Assembly: GCA_009711785.1 (NCBI GenBank)
Contig: VENA01000038.1
Coordinates: 62,001 to 126,000 of the forward strand
Reading direction: 5' to 3'
DNA: 64,000 bases
Source: Bacillota bacterium
GTDB taxonomy: Bacteria; Bacillota; Clostridia; Tissierellales; MES13
Of the stretch, positions 1 to 8,126 are shown one piece after another; position 1 is the first letter of the stretch; each line of letters begins with the position of its first letter. A program made the translations under genes and the position numbers. The notes under the pieces were generated by a model that did not search any database, had not been told where the DNA came from, and saw only the letters and a list, made by a program, of their open reading frames with translations.

Positions 1-792
1 ACAGAAGCATCTGTTGATTTAGCTCAATTAGCAGGTTTAAATAAAGCAGGTGTAATATGTGAAATAATGAATGAAGATGGAACTATGGCTAGGGTACCTG
101 AACTTATGGAATATGTTAAAAAACATGATTTAAAAATAATTACCATAGCTGATTTAATTGCATACAGAAGAAAAAATGAATGTTTAATAAAAAGAGAAGC
201 AGAAAGTTATTTACCAACAGAATATGGAGACTTTAAAATGATAGGTTTTATAAACAAACTAACTAATGAACATCATGTTGCTTTAGTTAAAGGAGATGTC
301 TCCGATGGAGAACCTGTTTTAGTTAGGGTGCATTCTGAATGTCTTACAGGGGATGCTTTTGCTTCTTTAAGATGTGATTGTGGGGAACAATTAAAAGAAG
401 CAATGAAAAAAATACAAAGGGAAAAAAGAGGCGTATTATTATATATGAGACAGGAAGGAAGAGGTATAGGTCTTATAAATAAAATTAAAGCCTATGAATT
501 ACAGGATAATGGAATGGATACAGTTCAAGCAAATATAGCTTTAGGTTTTCCACCGGATATGAGGGAATATGGAATAGGTATCCAAATACTTCTAGATTTA
601 GGAGTTAAAAAAATAAAATTACTTACTAATAATCCAAAGAAACTTTCTGGACTTACAGGTTATGGGATTGAAATAGTAAAAAGAGTACCTATACAAATGA
701 ATCATCATGAAAGAAATGAGTATTATTTAAAAACGAAAAAAGAAAAAATGGGACATTTATTAAACTTTAAGGAGGAAAATAATGAAAATTAA
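1..792 (+). CDS. ribBA: Bifunctional DHBP synthase / GTP cyclohydrolase II, 3' part
   Basis: The reading frame is open from base 1, so the 5' end lies outside the window. The first ~35 visible codons are the tail of the 3,4-dihydroxy-2-butanone-4-phosphate synthase domain ([13 protein letters not shown]). The rest is GTP cyclohydrolase II, with the zinc-site stretch [20 protein letters not shown] and the RQEGRGIGL motif. Together the two domains supply both branch precursors of riboflavin from ribulose-5-phosphate and GTP. The first internal ATG (base 67) is not the start, because the domain is already under way. The gene overlaps ribH by 11 bases, so the two are probably translationally coupled. 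Family assignment is very secure; only the C-terminal 263 residues are present. Confidence 0.96.
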   Translation, partial: TEASVDLAQLAGLNKAGVICEIMNEDGTMARVPELMEYVKKHDLKIITIADLIAYRRKNECLIKREAESYLPTEYGDFKMIGFINKLTNEHHVALVKGDVSDGEPVLVRVHSECLTGDAFASLRCDCGEQLKEAMKKIQREKRGVLLYMRQEGRGIGLINKIKAYELQDNGMDTVQANIALGFPPDMREYGIGIQILLDLGVKKIKLLTNNPKKLSGLTGYGIEIVKRVPIQMNHHERNEYYLKTKKEKMGHLLNFKEENNEN

Positions 793-1243
793 TGAGGGAA
801 AATTATTAGGAAAAGATCTTAGATTTGCTATAGTTATAGGAAGATTTAATGAGTTTATAGGAAGTAAATTATTATCAGGTGCTATAGATGGTTTAAAAAG
901 ACATGGGGTAAATGAAGATGATATAGAATTATATTGGTCACCGGGAGCCTTTGAAATACCTTTAATTGCTAAAAAGGTAGCTAAAAGTCAAAAATATGAT
1001 AGTGTACTTTGCTTAGGAGCTGTGATAAGAGGGGAAACACCTCATTTTGACTATGTATCTAGTGAAGTTTCTAAAGGAATTTCCCACGTTTCCTTAGAAA
1101 CTGAAATACCAATCATTTTTGGGGTTCTTACTACAGATACAATAGAACAAGCCATAGAAAGGGCCGGAACTAAAGCAGGGAATAAAGGCTTTGAAGCTGC
1201 ATTAACTGCAATAGAGATGAGTAACTTAATAAGAAAAATATAA
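782..1243 (+). CDS. ribH: 6,7-dimethyl-8-ribityllumazine synthase
   Basis: The 153-residue product has the normal length for lumazine synthase. It condenses 5-amino-6-ribitylamino-uracil with dihydroxybutanone phosphate, the next-to-last step of riboflavin synthesis, and usually assembles into a cytosolic capsid. Visible landmarks are RFNEFI near the N-terminus, [23 protein letters not shown] with the catalytic His region, and [13 protein letters not shown] strong AAGGAGG site lies inside the end of ribBA. The gene closes the operon and is followed directly by a terminator. No FMN riboswitch is visible here; it would lie upstream of the window. Confidence 0.97.
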   Translation: MKINEGKLLGKDLRFAIVIGRFNEFIGSKLLSGAIDGLKRHGVNEDDIELYWSPGAFEIPLIAKKVAKSQKYDSVLCLGAVIRGETPHFDYVSSEVSKGISHVSLETEIPIIFGVLTTDTIEQAIERAGTKAGNKGFEAALTAIEMSNLIRKI

Positions 1244-1250
1244 AGATAGA

Positions 1251-1286
1251 AAGACTTGGTTTTTTCCAAGTCTTTTATTATTTTTT
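1251..1286 (+). terminator. Rho-independent terminator after ribH
   Basis: A 9-bp stem, AAGACTTGG paired with CCAAGTCTT, encloses a six-T loop and is followed by a T-rich run. It starts eight bases after the ribH stop and ends the riboflavin operon. Confidence 0.9.
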
Positions 1287-1358
1287 GATGAATATAAGAC
1301 AAAATTGTAACAATATGATAATATCTTATTGATGATGTTTTTTTTTAGGGGGAAAGTT

Positions 1359-3389
1359 ATGAGAAAGATTCTTATAAGTTTAATTTTTGTAATTATAATT
1401 TTTAATAGCAATGTAATTGCAGACGACTTAGAATCTCAAATAGGGGATTATGTAAACTTTGGAAGCTATAACAATAAACCCTTAACTTGGAGGATTATTA
1501 ATAAGGACAATAATGGCATATTACTCTTTTGTGATAAGATAATAGAGATTAAATCCTTTGATACTATAAATAATTATTGGCCTAGGTCTAATGTTAGAAC
1601 ATGGTTAAATTCTAAGAAGGTAAAAGTCGATTATTATCATATAGAAGAAAATAATAACTTTTTTAATTTTAATGATTATGAAAATCAGGCAGGTTTTTTA
1701 AAAGAATTTACAAATAAGGAAATGGATCTTATTAATCCTATAAACCATAAGGTTTTACTTTCAAATAATAATATAGAAACTAAGTATGGGGGTAATGAAG
1801 GTCATATATATAATGATAGTTTAAAAGAAGCCATAGCAAATTATAAACGGTCATACTTTCAAATAGTTAAAGACAAAGTATTTTTATTATCTGTAAAAGA
1901 AATAAATGAATTATTAAATAAAACTGATATTGAAATATATGCAGATTTATCAGAGGATATTAAATCAAAGTTTAGAGGAAATTTAAAAGAAGAATTTATG
2001 GCTTATTGGTTAAGGACCCCGACATTTAACAGTAAACGAGGGGTTAGATGTGTTCGTTTAGATGAAATAGCAATTAATAATTGTGATTTTAGTCTAAATG
2101 GAATAAGGCCAGCTCTTTATATAAAGAGTGATGCCTTATATCAGGGAGAGGGAACTAAGGATAATCCCTATGGGATAGAAGATTCAAATAATAAAAAAGT
2201 TTATAAAAGCTTTATTGAAAGATTACTTTTATTAAATATATTAGCAGCTATATATCTATATATATTTAAAAGAGTTAATGTATTAGATATAAAATTAGAC
2301 AAATTTAAAAGTGGAATAGTTTTTATTTTGACTATTATAATATTGTTTATCTATAATAATAATTTTATGCTAAGCATAAATTTTATTGCTTTATTACTTA
2401 CCTTCAGTAAACTATATAGATGTGATTGGATAAAGGTTATTATATCTTTATTATTTGTAAGCGTAATTCTTTCTTTAGGTAACCTTTATTCTATAAAAAT
2501 ATTAGATTTATTGTATAATGTTAGTCCTAACGGTTATGATAAAACAGGCTTTTTATCAAGACTTACTAAAAATATACTACTATTACAGTTTTCCTATATA
2601 TCTATAGAGTTAATAGATAATACGATAAAAAAGATTAAGAAAAGATTAGATAAACAAAGCAATAAGGGAAGATTGATGAGTTTGTTTTATATAGTTGGAA
2701 TAACTTTACCTTTGATATTGAGTAGATATATCTATAATTTAGTTATTAAAAGTACAGGAACATATATTAATGAGAGATTCTATTACGTAGGAATGTTTTT
2801 AATAATTATGATGGTAAGTTTACTTAGTTTTTCTTTTATATTAATGTTTGTTCATTTTCTATATAAAGATAAGCAAATATATAATTTAAGTAAAATAGCA
2901 AAGAAAGATGATATGACTGGTGCACTTAATAGAAGGGAAGGCTTAAGAGTACTTAAAGAAATGATTAAAGAAGCTAAAATAAAAAATAAAGATTTAACAG
3001 TTTGTTTTGTAGATATCGATAATCTAAAATATGTTAATGATAATTTAGGCCATAAAGAGGGCGATAGTTTAATTTCTAAGGTGTCTGATATTATTATTAA
3101 TAAGTTAAGAAAATCCGATGTTTTATGTAGATTAGGTGGAGATGAATTTTTATTGATTATGGATAATTGTAACATATTAAAGGCAAAAAAAGTTTTAAAT
3201 AGAATTAAATTAGAAATAGATAAATTAAACGTTTCTGAAGGAAAAAATTATAAAACAGGATTAAGTTATGGATTTGCAGAACTAAAGGAAAATGTTAATA
3301 TAGATGAGCTTATAGAATTAGCAGATAAAGAAATGTATAAAAATAAAAAATTAAATAAGGGTACTTATATTAAAAACCGTAATTTATAA
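1359..3389 (+). CDS. Membrane diguanylate cyclase with extracytoplasmic DUF6273-like domain
   Basis: This predicted 676-residue sensor cyclase has a signal-like N-terminal hydrophobic segment. An external domain of about 250 residues follows that looks like DUF6273 (GDYVNFGSYNNKPLTWRI, then WLRTPTF and RPALYI). A block of roughly seven membrane segments spans residues ~285-520, and a C-terminal GGDEF domain follows. The catalytic motif GGDEF is intact at about residues 593-597. An RKSD sequence five residues upstream matches the RxxD inhibitory site, so product feedback is expected. I chose the ATG at 1359 because AGGGGG sits just ahead of it; the frame is open to a TTG at 1329 but that codon lacks a site. 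The gene faces an EAL-domain gene across a shared terminator. The ligand sensed is unknown. Confidence 0.88.
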   Translation: MRKILISLIFVIIIFNSNVIADDLESQIGDYVNFGSYNNKPLTWRIINKDNNGILLFCDKIIEIKSFDTINNYWPRSNVRTWLNSKKVKVDYYHIEENNNFFNFNDYENQAGFLKEFTNKEMDLINPINHKVLLSNNNIETKYGGNEGHIYNDSLKEAIANYKRSYFQIVKDKVFLLSVKEINELLNKTDIEIYADLSEDIKSKFRGNLKEEFMAYWLRTPTFNSKRGVRCVRLDEIAINNCDFSLNGIRPALYIKSDALYQGEGTKDNPYGIEDSNNKKVYKSFIERLLLLNILAAIYLYIFKRVNVLDIKLDKFKSGIVFILTIIILFIYNNNFMLSINFIALLLTFSKLYRCDWIKVIISLLFVSVILSLGNLYSIKILDLLYNVSPNGYDKTGFLSRLTKNILLLQFSYISIELIDNTIKKIKKRLDKQSNKGRLMSLFYIVGITLPLILSRYIYNLVIKSTGTYINERFYYVGMFLIIMMVSLLSFSFILMFVHFLYKDKQIYNLSKIAKKDDMTGALNRREGLRVLKEMIKEAKIKNKDLTVCFVDIDNLKYVNDNLGHKEGDSLISKVSDIIINKLRKSDVLCRLGGDEFLLIMDNCNILKAKKVLNRIKLEIDKLNVSEGKNYKTGLSYGFAELKENVNIDELIELADKEMYKNKKLNKGTYIKNRNL

Positions 3390-3400
3390 TTACGGTTTTT
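3372..3400. terminator. Bidirectional terminator between convergent c-di-GMP genes
   Basis: A 12-bp perfect inverted repeat, AAAAACCGTAAT and ATTACGGTTTTT, has A and T flanks suited to termination on both strands. It overlaps the stop codon of the GGDEF gene and reaches the stop of the opposing EAL gene. Confidence 0.85.
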
Positions 3401-5162
3401 AGTTTGCCACTTTTGTTATGTAGTAACTACTCTTTTGCCTTTTTTTAGCCTCTTTTTTTAATTTAGACATATGTTTAGCTAAGGAATCTTCTGTTTTAAA
3501 TTTTTTAATGTTTCCATATAATCCTGCTATTGATATAGAGGTTAAATTAAATATTATTTCACATCCAAATCTATCCTTAGATTTTAAATATTTATTATTT
3601 TTATCCCGTTCATTAAAAAAATCTAAAATCTTTTCATCAAATTCATTTATGATATTTTCACTTAATTTCTTACAATCCTCATAGGGACTATCAATTAAAC
3701 AAACAAAATCATCCCCTCCAACATGCCCTACAAAACTATTGAAAGGACATATAGACTTTACATTTTCTTTGATAATTTTAGCTGTTAGTTTTATTATTTT
3801 ATCCCCATTTTCAAAACCATATATGTCGTTATAGATTTTAAAATTATCAAGATCAAGATAAAAAAGGCAAGCTGATTCGCTATAAGTAACTGCATCCTTT
3901 AAAACTCTATTAATAATCACATTACCAGGTAAAGAGGTAAGGGGATTAAGCTCTCTAGCATAATTTTTTTCTACAGCAGTTGTATATTGAAGAAGCTTCT
4001 TTATAGAAACTAGACCATAATACTTTGAACCCTTAGTAACAATTATATTATCATAGGTTTTTTTATGAGGTCTTGTTAGGGCATTTTCAGCTACTTTTTT
4101 TATTGGAGTATAATAATCAACAATTAATGGCGATTTATCCATTAATAAAGATATAGGACGCTTTGAATATACTGCATATCCATATTGTTTTGCCATGGCA
4201 GAAAAAAGATTATGTTTCATTATTAATCCCACAGGATATTCATTTTCTACTATACATACACCCTCGCTAAGATTATTATCGAAAAAATTCTTTATTTCCT
4301 TACAATTGGTATTAGAAGGGAAGGTTTCACTAGATTCTATTACATTACCTATATAGTGATATTCTTCATTATAGTTTAATATATTACTTTTTAGTCTATT
4401 ATAACTTTTAATAATTGCTTTTTTCTTTTCTGATATCTCTAAAAAAGTACCGGCAGGTCTTTGTAAAAAATAACCCTGACCTGCATATACTCCTAATCTT
4501 ATAATTGTTTGAAGTTCTTCCTTAGTTTCTATACCTTCAGCAATAAGTAAAGTATCAGTACTTATAGATAAATCAACAAAGGCTTTTATTAAAGCTTGTT
4601 TAAAAATATCTTTATCTATATTTCTAATTAAATCCATATCAAGTTTTATATAATGAGGTTTTGTTTCGCTAATAGTTTTTAATCCAGAATAGCCTGCTCC
4701 TGCATCGTCTAGAGCTATTTTATATCCTTGATTAATGTAGTTATCTAATATTTTAGTAAAGCTTTCATAATCATGGATAGCTGTTCTTTCAGTAATTTCA
4801 AATATTATAGACTCAGGGGATATATTATTTTTTTTAAGAAAACCCTTAGTAAATCCCTTTTTGAAATTACTATCTTTTATTATATTAGGATCTACGTTTA
4901 TAAAAAGTAGTTTATTTTTGTTTATAGATTTTGCTTTTTCTATTGCTTTTTTTCTAAAAAGTAGTTCTAAATCCCAAAGTTTATTTAGTTTATTAGCAAT
5001 TTTAAGTAATTCTAAGGGGGATTTAAGTTTAGAATCCTTTGGACCTCTACTTAAAGATTCATATCCAATAACTTCACCATTAGTTAGATTAACAATTGGT
5101 TGAAAAAGTGTTGTGATATTTTCATTTTGTAATATATTATAAAATTCTTTTTCATATCCCAT
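3399..5162 (-). CDS. EAL-CBS-GGDEF c-di-GMP phosphodiesterase
   Basis: The 587-residue, apparently cytoplasmic protein has three parts. The N-terminal EAL domain carries the expected catalytic positions: Glu35 in ESL, Asn in FINVDPN, FEITER, the DD of ALDDAGAGYSGL, the Lys of YIKLD, AEGIE and GQGYFLQRP. It is therefore predicted to hydrolyse c-di-GMP. A CBS-pair-like region spans ~285-410. A GGDEF-type domain follows, whose signature reads GGDDF. The conservative Glu-to-Asp change may weaken or abolish cyclase activity, leaving a GTP-sensing role. The start was set at the ATG preceded by AGGAGGTGCATCT; the frame runs 14 codons further upstream without a site. It is convergent with a diguanylate cyclase gene, so the two probably form an opposing pair. 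Confidence 0.9.
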   Translation of the reverse strand: MGYEKEFYNILQNENITTLFQPIVNLTNGEVIGYESLSRGPKDSKLKSPLELLKIANKLNKLWDLELLFRKKAIEKAKSINKNKLLFINVDPNIIKDSNFKKGFTKGFLKKNNISPESIIFEITERTAIHDYESFTKILDNYINQGYKIALDDAGAGYSGLKTISETKPHYIKLDMDLIRNIDKDIFKQALIKAFVDLSISTDTLLIAEGIETKEELQTIIRLGVYAGQGYFLQRPAGTFLEISEKKKAIIKSYNRLKSNILNYNEEYHYIGNVIESSETFPSNTNCKEIKNFFDNNLSEGVCIVENEYPVGLIMKHNLFSAMAKQYGYAVYSKRPISLLMDKSPLIVDYYTPIKKVAENALTRPHKKTYDNIIVTKGSKYYGLVSIKKLLQYTTAVEKNYARELNPLTSLPGNVIINRVLKDAVTYSESACLFYLDLDNFKIYNDIYGFENGDKIIKLTAKIIKENVKSICPFNSFVGHVGGDDFVCLIDSPYEDCKKLSENIINEFDEKILDFFNERDKNNKYLKSKDRFGCEIIFNLTSISIAGLYGNIKKFKTEDSLAKHMSKLKKEAKKRQKSSYYITKVAN

Positions 5163-5417
5163 AGATGCACCTCCTAAGTGAAAAGGATATATCCTTATTA
5201 ACAATTTATATAAAGTAAATTATATCCAAATTGATTTTAAGTTAATTCTTAGTTAATTATGTTAAAATAAAAGCACTAAAAACAAAAAACACAATTAAAC
5301 ATATTCATAAAAAATTAAGAGAAATTAAAGAAGAAGGATTAGAAGATACTAGTTAATTTAGCATTATTTTTTTACTTTATGATATAATTTCAATATATAA
5401 AATTAAGGAGGAATAAT

Positions 5418-6485
5418 ATGTTAAGTGTAGAAGAAATGAAGTCTTTTTTATTGCATGATGAAGGATTAATAAGAAGATATGCAGCGAAATATTTAGTTAG
5501 GACTCAAACTAATGATGAGGATATTATGCCTTTATTTATAAAAGCCTATAGAAAAGAAAAGGATGTAATGTTTAGAGGCTATATCGCCATGCAGATGGAA
5601 AATTTATCTATGAATAGTGAAACTGTTAATAGAGTATATAGATTAGCAAAAAATGTAGCTAAGGATAGGCATCATTTTGAAAGGGCACTTGCCTATGCCG
5701 ATATGAATATAATTAAATCTGCACCTAAAAAAATAAGACTTTCAATTAAAGAATATAAAGATATACTTAAATATAGAATAGAAATTTCTCAAAAGGATAC
5801 TACTACTTTATTAGAAGAATTTAATAACTTAAAGGAAATAGCTAAAAATAACTATGAAGAATTTGATTTTGAAAAGGCTAAGATATTATCTAAAGAATTA
5901 AGTAATCGTAGTAATTTACCTATGGAAAAAATCCATAAATGGTTTGAAAAATATTCATGGAAAAACCCTGATTTTGATGAAGTATTTATGTGTCTTATAG
6001 CAGGGGATTTAAAGCTTGTTGAATATGCAGATTTATTACTTAAATCCTTAAGAATCGATTGGGATTATATAAATGAGGAAAGTATGTATGCCCTTGTAAA
6101 GATGCAATCACCTTTAGTTGTTGAAAAAATAGAAAAGATGTTTTTAAAAGAGAATAAAGGGTTTCAATGTTATGCATCAACTGTATTAGGAGATACTAAA
6201 ACACTTAAGTCAGAAGAGATATTAGTTAATTTATTAAAAAAAGCAAATACTAAATTCCTTAATACACAGCTTATATTTGCACTTTGTGATTTAGGAAGTG
6301 AAAAGGCAATTAAACTTGGAGAAAAGTTACTTCCAGATGGATATGATGATTCCTTTGATTCCTTAGAAGAAAACTTATATATAGTAAGTGTTATAAATGA
6401 TATAGACCATCCTAAGTTAAATGATTGGAAAATTATAGCTTATGAAAATGAAAAAAGAATTAGAAGTATTAGAGAAGAGATATAA
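5418..6485 (+). CDS. HEAT-repeat-like protein of unknown function
   Basis: A 355-residue protein, mostly helical, with no signal peptide or membrane segment. Repeated helix pairs such as LIRRYAAKYLVR, KGFQCYASTVLGDTK and FALCDLGSEKAIKLGEKLL resemble HEAT or PBS-lyase repeats, near residues 10-60 and 245-310. Such scaffolds usually bind proteins or nucleic acid, but nothing here identifies a partner. AAGGAGGAATAAT precedes the ATG. It stands alone between convergent and divergent neighbours. No enzymatic motif was seen, so no function is assigned. Confidence 0.6.
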   Translation: MLSVEEMKSFLLHDEGLIRRYAAKYLVRTQTNDEDIMPLFIKAYRKEKDVMFRGYIAMQMENLSMNSETVNRVYRLAKNVAKDRHHFERALAYADMNIIKSAPKKIRLSIKEYKDILKYRIEISQKDTTTLLEEFNNLKEIAKNNYEEFDFEKAKILSKELSNRSNLPMEKIHKWFEKYSWKNPDFDEVFMCLIAGDLKLVEYADLLLKSLRIDWDYINEESMYALVKMQSPLVVEKIEKMFLKENKGFQCYASTVLGDTKTLKSEEILVNLLKKANTKFLNTQLIFALCDLGSEKAIKLGEKLLPDGYDDSFDSLEENLYIVSVINDIDHPKLNDWKIIAYENEKRIRSIREEI

Positions 6486-6497
6486 AAATTTAATAAG

Positions 6498-6512
6498 GAG
6501 CTTAAAGCTCCC
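6498..6512. terminator. Weak hairpin between convergent genes
   Basis: GGAGC and GCTCC flank a TTAAA loop between the stop codons of the HEAT-like gene and the small minus-strand gene. AT-rich flanks follow on both sides. The stem is only five pairs, so termination is plausible rather than clear. Confidence 0.4.
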
Positions 6513-6514
6513 TA

Positions 6515-6685
6515 TTAATCCTTTAACTTCTTTTCTATTTTTTCTAAAGTATTAGCCAACTCATTTTGTTTTTTCATAAAATTTCTTAAAAAGAAAACTA
6601 GCTTTACTATACCAAATATAAGTAATACTAATACGGTTATATTTATTAGTTGAAAAACAGAAAACATATTTGTAAATCCACTCAA
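6515..6685 (-). CDS. 56-residue single-pass membrane protein
   Basis: This small gene is easily missed because it starts with TTG. An AGGAGGG site stands seven bases ahead of that codon. The product begins MSGFTNMFSVF and has one hydrophobic helix at about residues 10-33. A basic, helical tail rich in Lys and Glu follows (KKQNELANTLEKIEKKLKD), with a heptad-like spacing of Leu and Ile. It looks like a small membrane-anchored coiled coil. The good ribosome-binding site, the uninterrupted frame and the sensible topology support a real gene. Function unknown. Confidence 0.65.
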   Translation of the reverse strand: MSGFTNMFSVFQLINITVLVLLIFGIVKLVFFLRNFMKKQNELANTLEKIEKKLKD

Positions 6686-6868
6686 AATAAATCCCTCCTA
6701 AAACTACAATGTAATTATATAACATAATTTACAAAAAATAAACACATTTATATTAAATAGTATTAAATATTATATGTAATATACTTTTAACATCCATAAA
6801 AAGGATTTATAATAGTACATATGGTAGAATATATATAGTAATTATTTATAAAGAAAGAAGGTTTTTTT

Positions 6869-8038
6869 ATGTCAGATAATATTCATCGATTAAATTTAGA
6901 CGGAAAAGAAATTATACTTATTGGAACTGCCCATGTTTCAAAACATTCTGAAGTAGAAGTAAAGGAAGTTATAGAGGCTGAAAGACCGGATTCTGTTTGC
7001 GTTGAATTAGATAAAGGAAGATACAATTCAGTTGTTCAAGGGAGCAAGTGGAAAGATATGGATATAATAAAAATAATAAAGGAAAAAAAGGCTCCTTTAT
7101 TACTAGTTAATTTGGTTATGTCATCCTTTCAAAAGAGAATAGCCAAACAATTTGGTATAAATCCAGGTGCTGAGATGGTACAGGGTATAAATTCTAGTAA
7201 AGAGGTAGATGCTAAGTTAGTACTTGCAGATAGAAACATACAAACAACCTTTTCAAGAATATGGAGGAATGTAGGTTTTATAGGTAAGGGTAAGCTATTA
7301 TTACAACTTATTTTTTCTATATTTAATAATGAGGAGATATCAGAAGAGGAATTAGAGGATCTTAAATCTAAGGATATGCTAACATCTGCATTAAATGAAT
7401 TATCCGAGTCATTTCCAGAATTAAAAACAACCCTTATAGATGAGAGGGATAAATATTTATCCCACAAAATAAAAAATGCCCCAGGAGAAAAGATTATAGC
7501 GGTTTTAGGTGCAGGACATGTACCAGGAATACTTAAAGAGATACACAATGAACAGGATATAAAAAGTCTAAATTATATACCACCGAAATCTAAAATAACT
7601 AAAATGTTAAAATGGGCAATACCATTAATTATTTTATTTGTTATTGCGTCAACTTTTTATGTTAACAGAGCATCTGGCATGGATCAGACTCTAAGTTGGG
7701 TTTTATGGAATGGAGCATTATCATCAGTTGGAGCTTTATTAGCCCTAGGACATCCTTTTACAATAGCTACAGCCTTTTTAGTAGCTCCTATAAGTTCATT
7801 AAACCCAGCTGTTGCCGCAGGGTGGTTTGCAGGGTTAGTTGAAACTTTTATCAGAAAACCTAATGTAGCTGATTTTGAAAGTCTTTCTGAGGATGTATTT
7901 TCTGTAAAGGGCTTTTGGAGAAATAAGGTAACAAGAATACTTTTAGTTGTTGTATTAACTAATATAGGAAGTAGTATAGGTACAGCAATAGGTGGAGCAG
8001 ATGTTATAAGATTATTTATAAAAACATTTTGGGGGTAG
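6869..8038 (+). CDS. TraB/PrgY-family membrane protein
   Basis: The 389-residue protein matches the TraB/PrgY/GumN (TIKI-like) family. GTAHVS lies near residue 20, followed by the conserved VCVELDKGRY. The second conserved glycine/histidine motif is GAGHVPGI near residue 215. Several hydrophobic helices occupy residues ~245-385. In Enterococcus, family members dampen peptide pheromone signalling; animal TIKI relatives are metalloproteases. The role in clostridia is not established, and no conjugation genes are nearby. AAAGAAGG lies ahead of the ATG. A terminator follows, so it is probably transcribed alone. Confidence 0.85.
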   Translation: MSDNIHRLNLDGKEIILIGTAHVSKHSEVEVKEVIEAERPDSVCVELDKGRYNSVVQGSKWKDMDIIKIIKEKKAPLLLVNLVMSSFQKRIAKQFGINPGAEMVQGINSSKEVDAKLVLADRNIQTTFSRIWRNVGFIGKGKLLLQLIFSIFNNEEISEEELEDLKSKDMLTSALNELSESFPELKTTLIDERDKYLSHKIKNAPGEKIIAVLGAGHVPGILKEIHNEQDIKSLNYIPPKSKITKMLKWAIPLIILFVIASTFYVNRASGMDQTLSWVLWNGALSSVGALLALGHPFTIATAFLVAPISSLNPAVAAGWFAGLVETFIRKPNVADFESLSEDVFSVKGFWRNKVTRILLVVVLTNIGSSIGTAIGGADVIRLFIKTFWG

Positions 8039-8080
8039 AATTTATTAAAAATTTTGTTATAATTTAATATAGTAAATTAA

Positions 8081-8109
8081 AAGAGTGGATTTTATCCATT
8101 CTTTTTTTG
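8081..8109 (+). terminator. Terminator after the TraB-family gene
   Basis: AAGAGTGGAT pairs with ATCCATTCTT (one G-U pair) around a TTT loop, followed by eight Ts. It lies just upstream of the pyrophosphatase start. This argues against extending that gene to the in-frame GTG at 8085. Confidence 0.8.
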
Positions 8110-8126
8110 TAAATGGAGGGATGAAT

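Noticed and set aside
5230..5356. Open frame of about 40 codons ending ...EEGLEDTS before the HEAT-like gene
   Set aside because: It has no start codon with a ribosome-binding site. The stretch is A-rich low-complexity sequence, so it is more likely intergenic or an unreadable remnant.
8085..8126. Upstream GTG extension of the pyrophosphatase
   Set aside because: It overlaps a clear terminator hairpin, and GGAGGG lies just ahead of the ATG at 8127.
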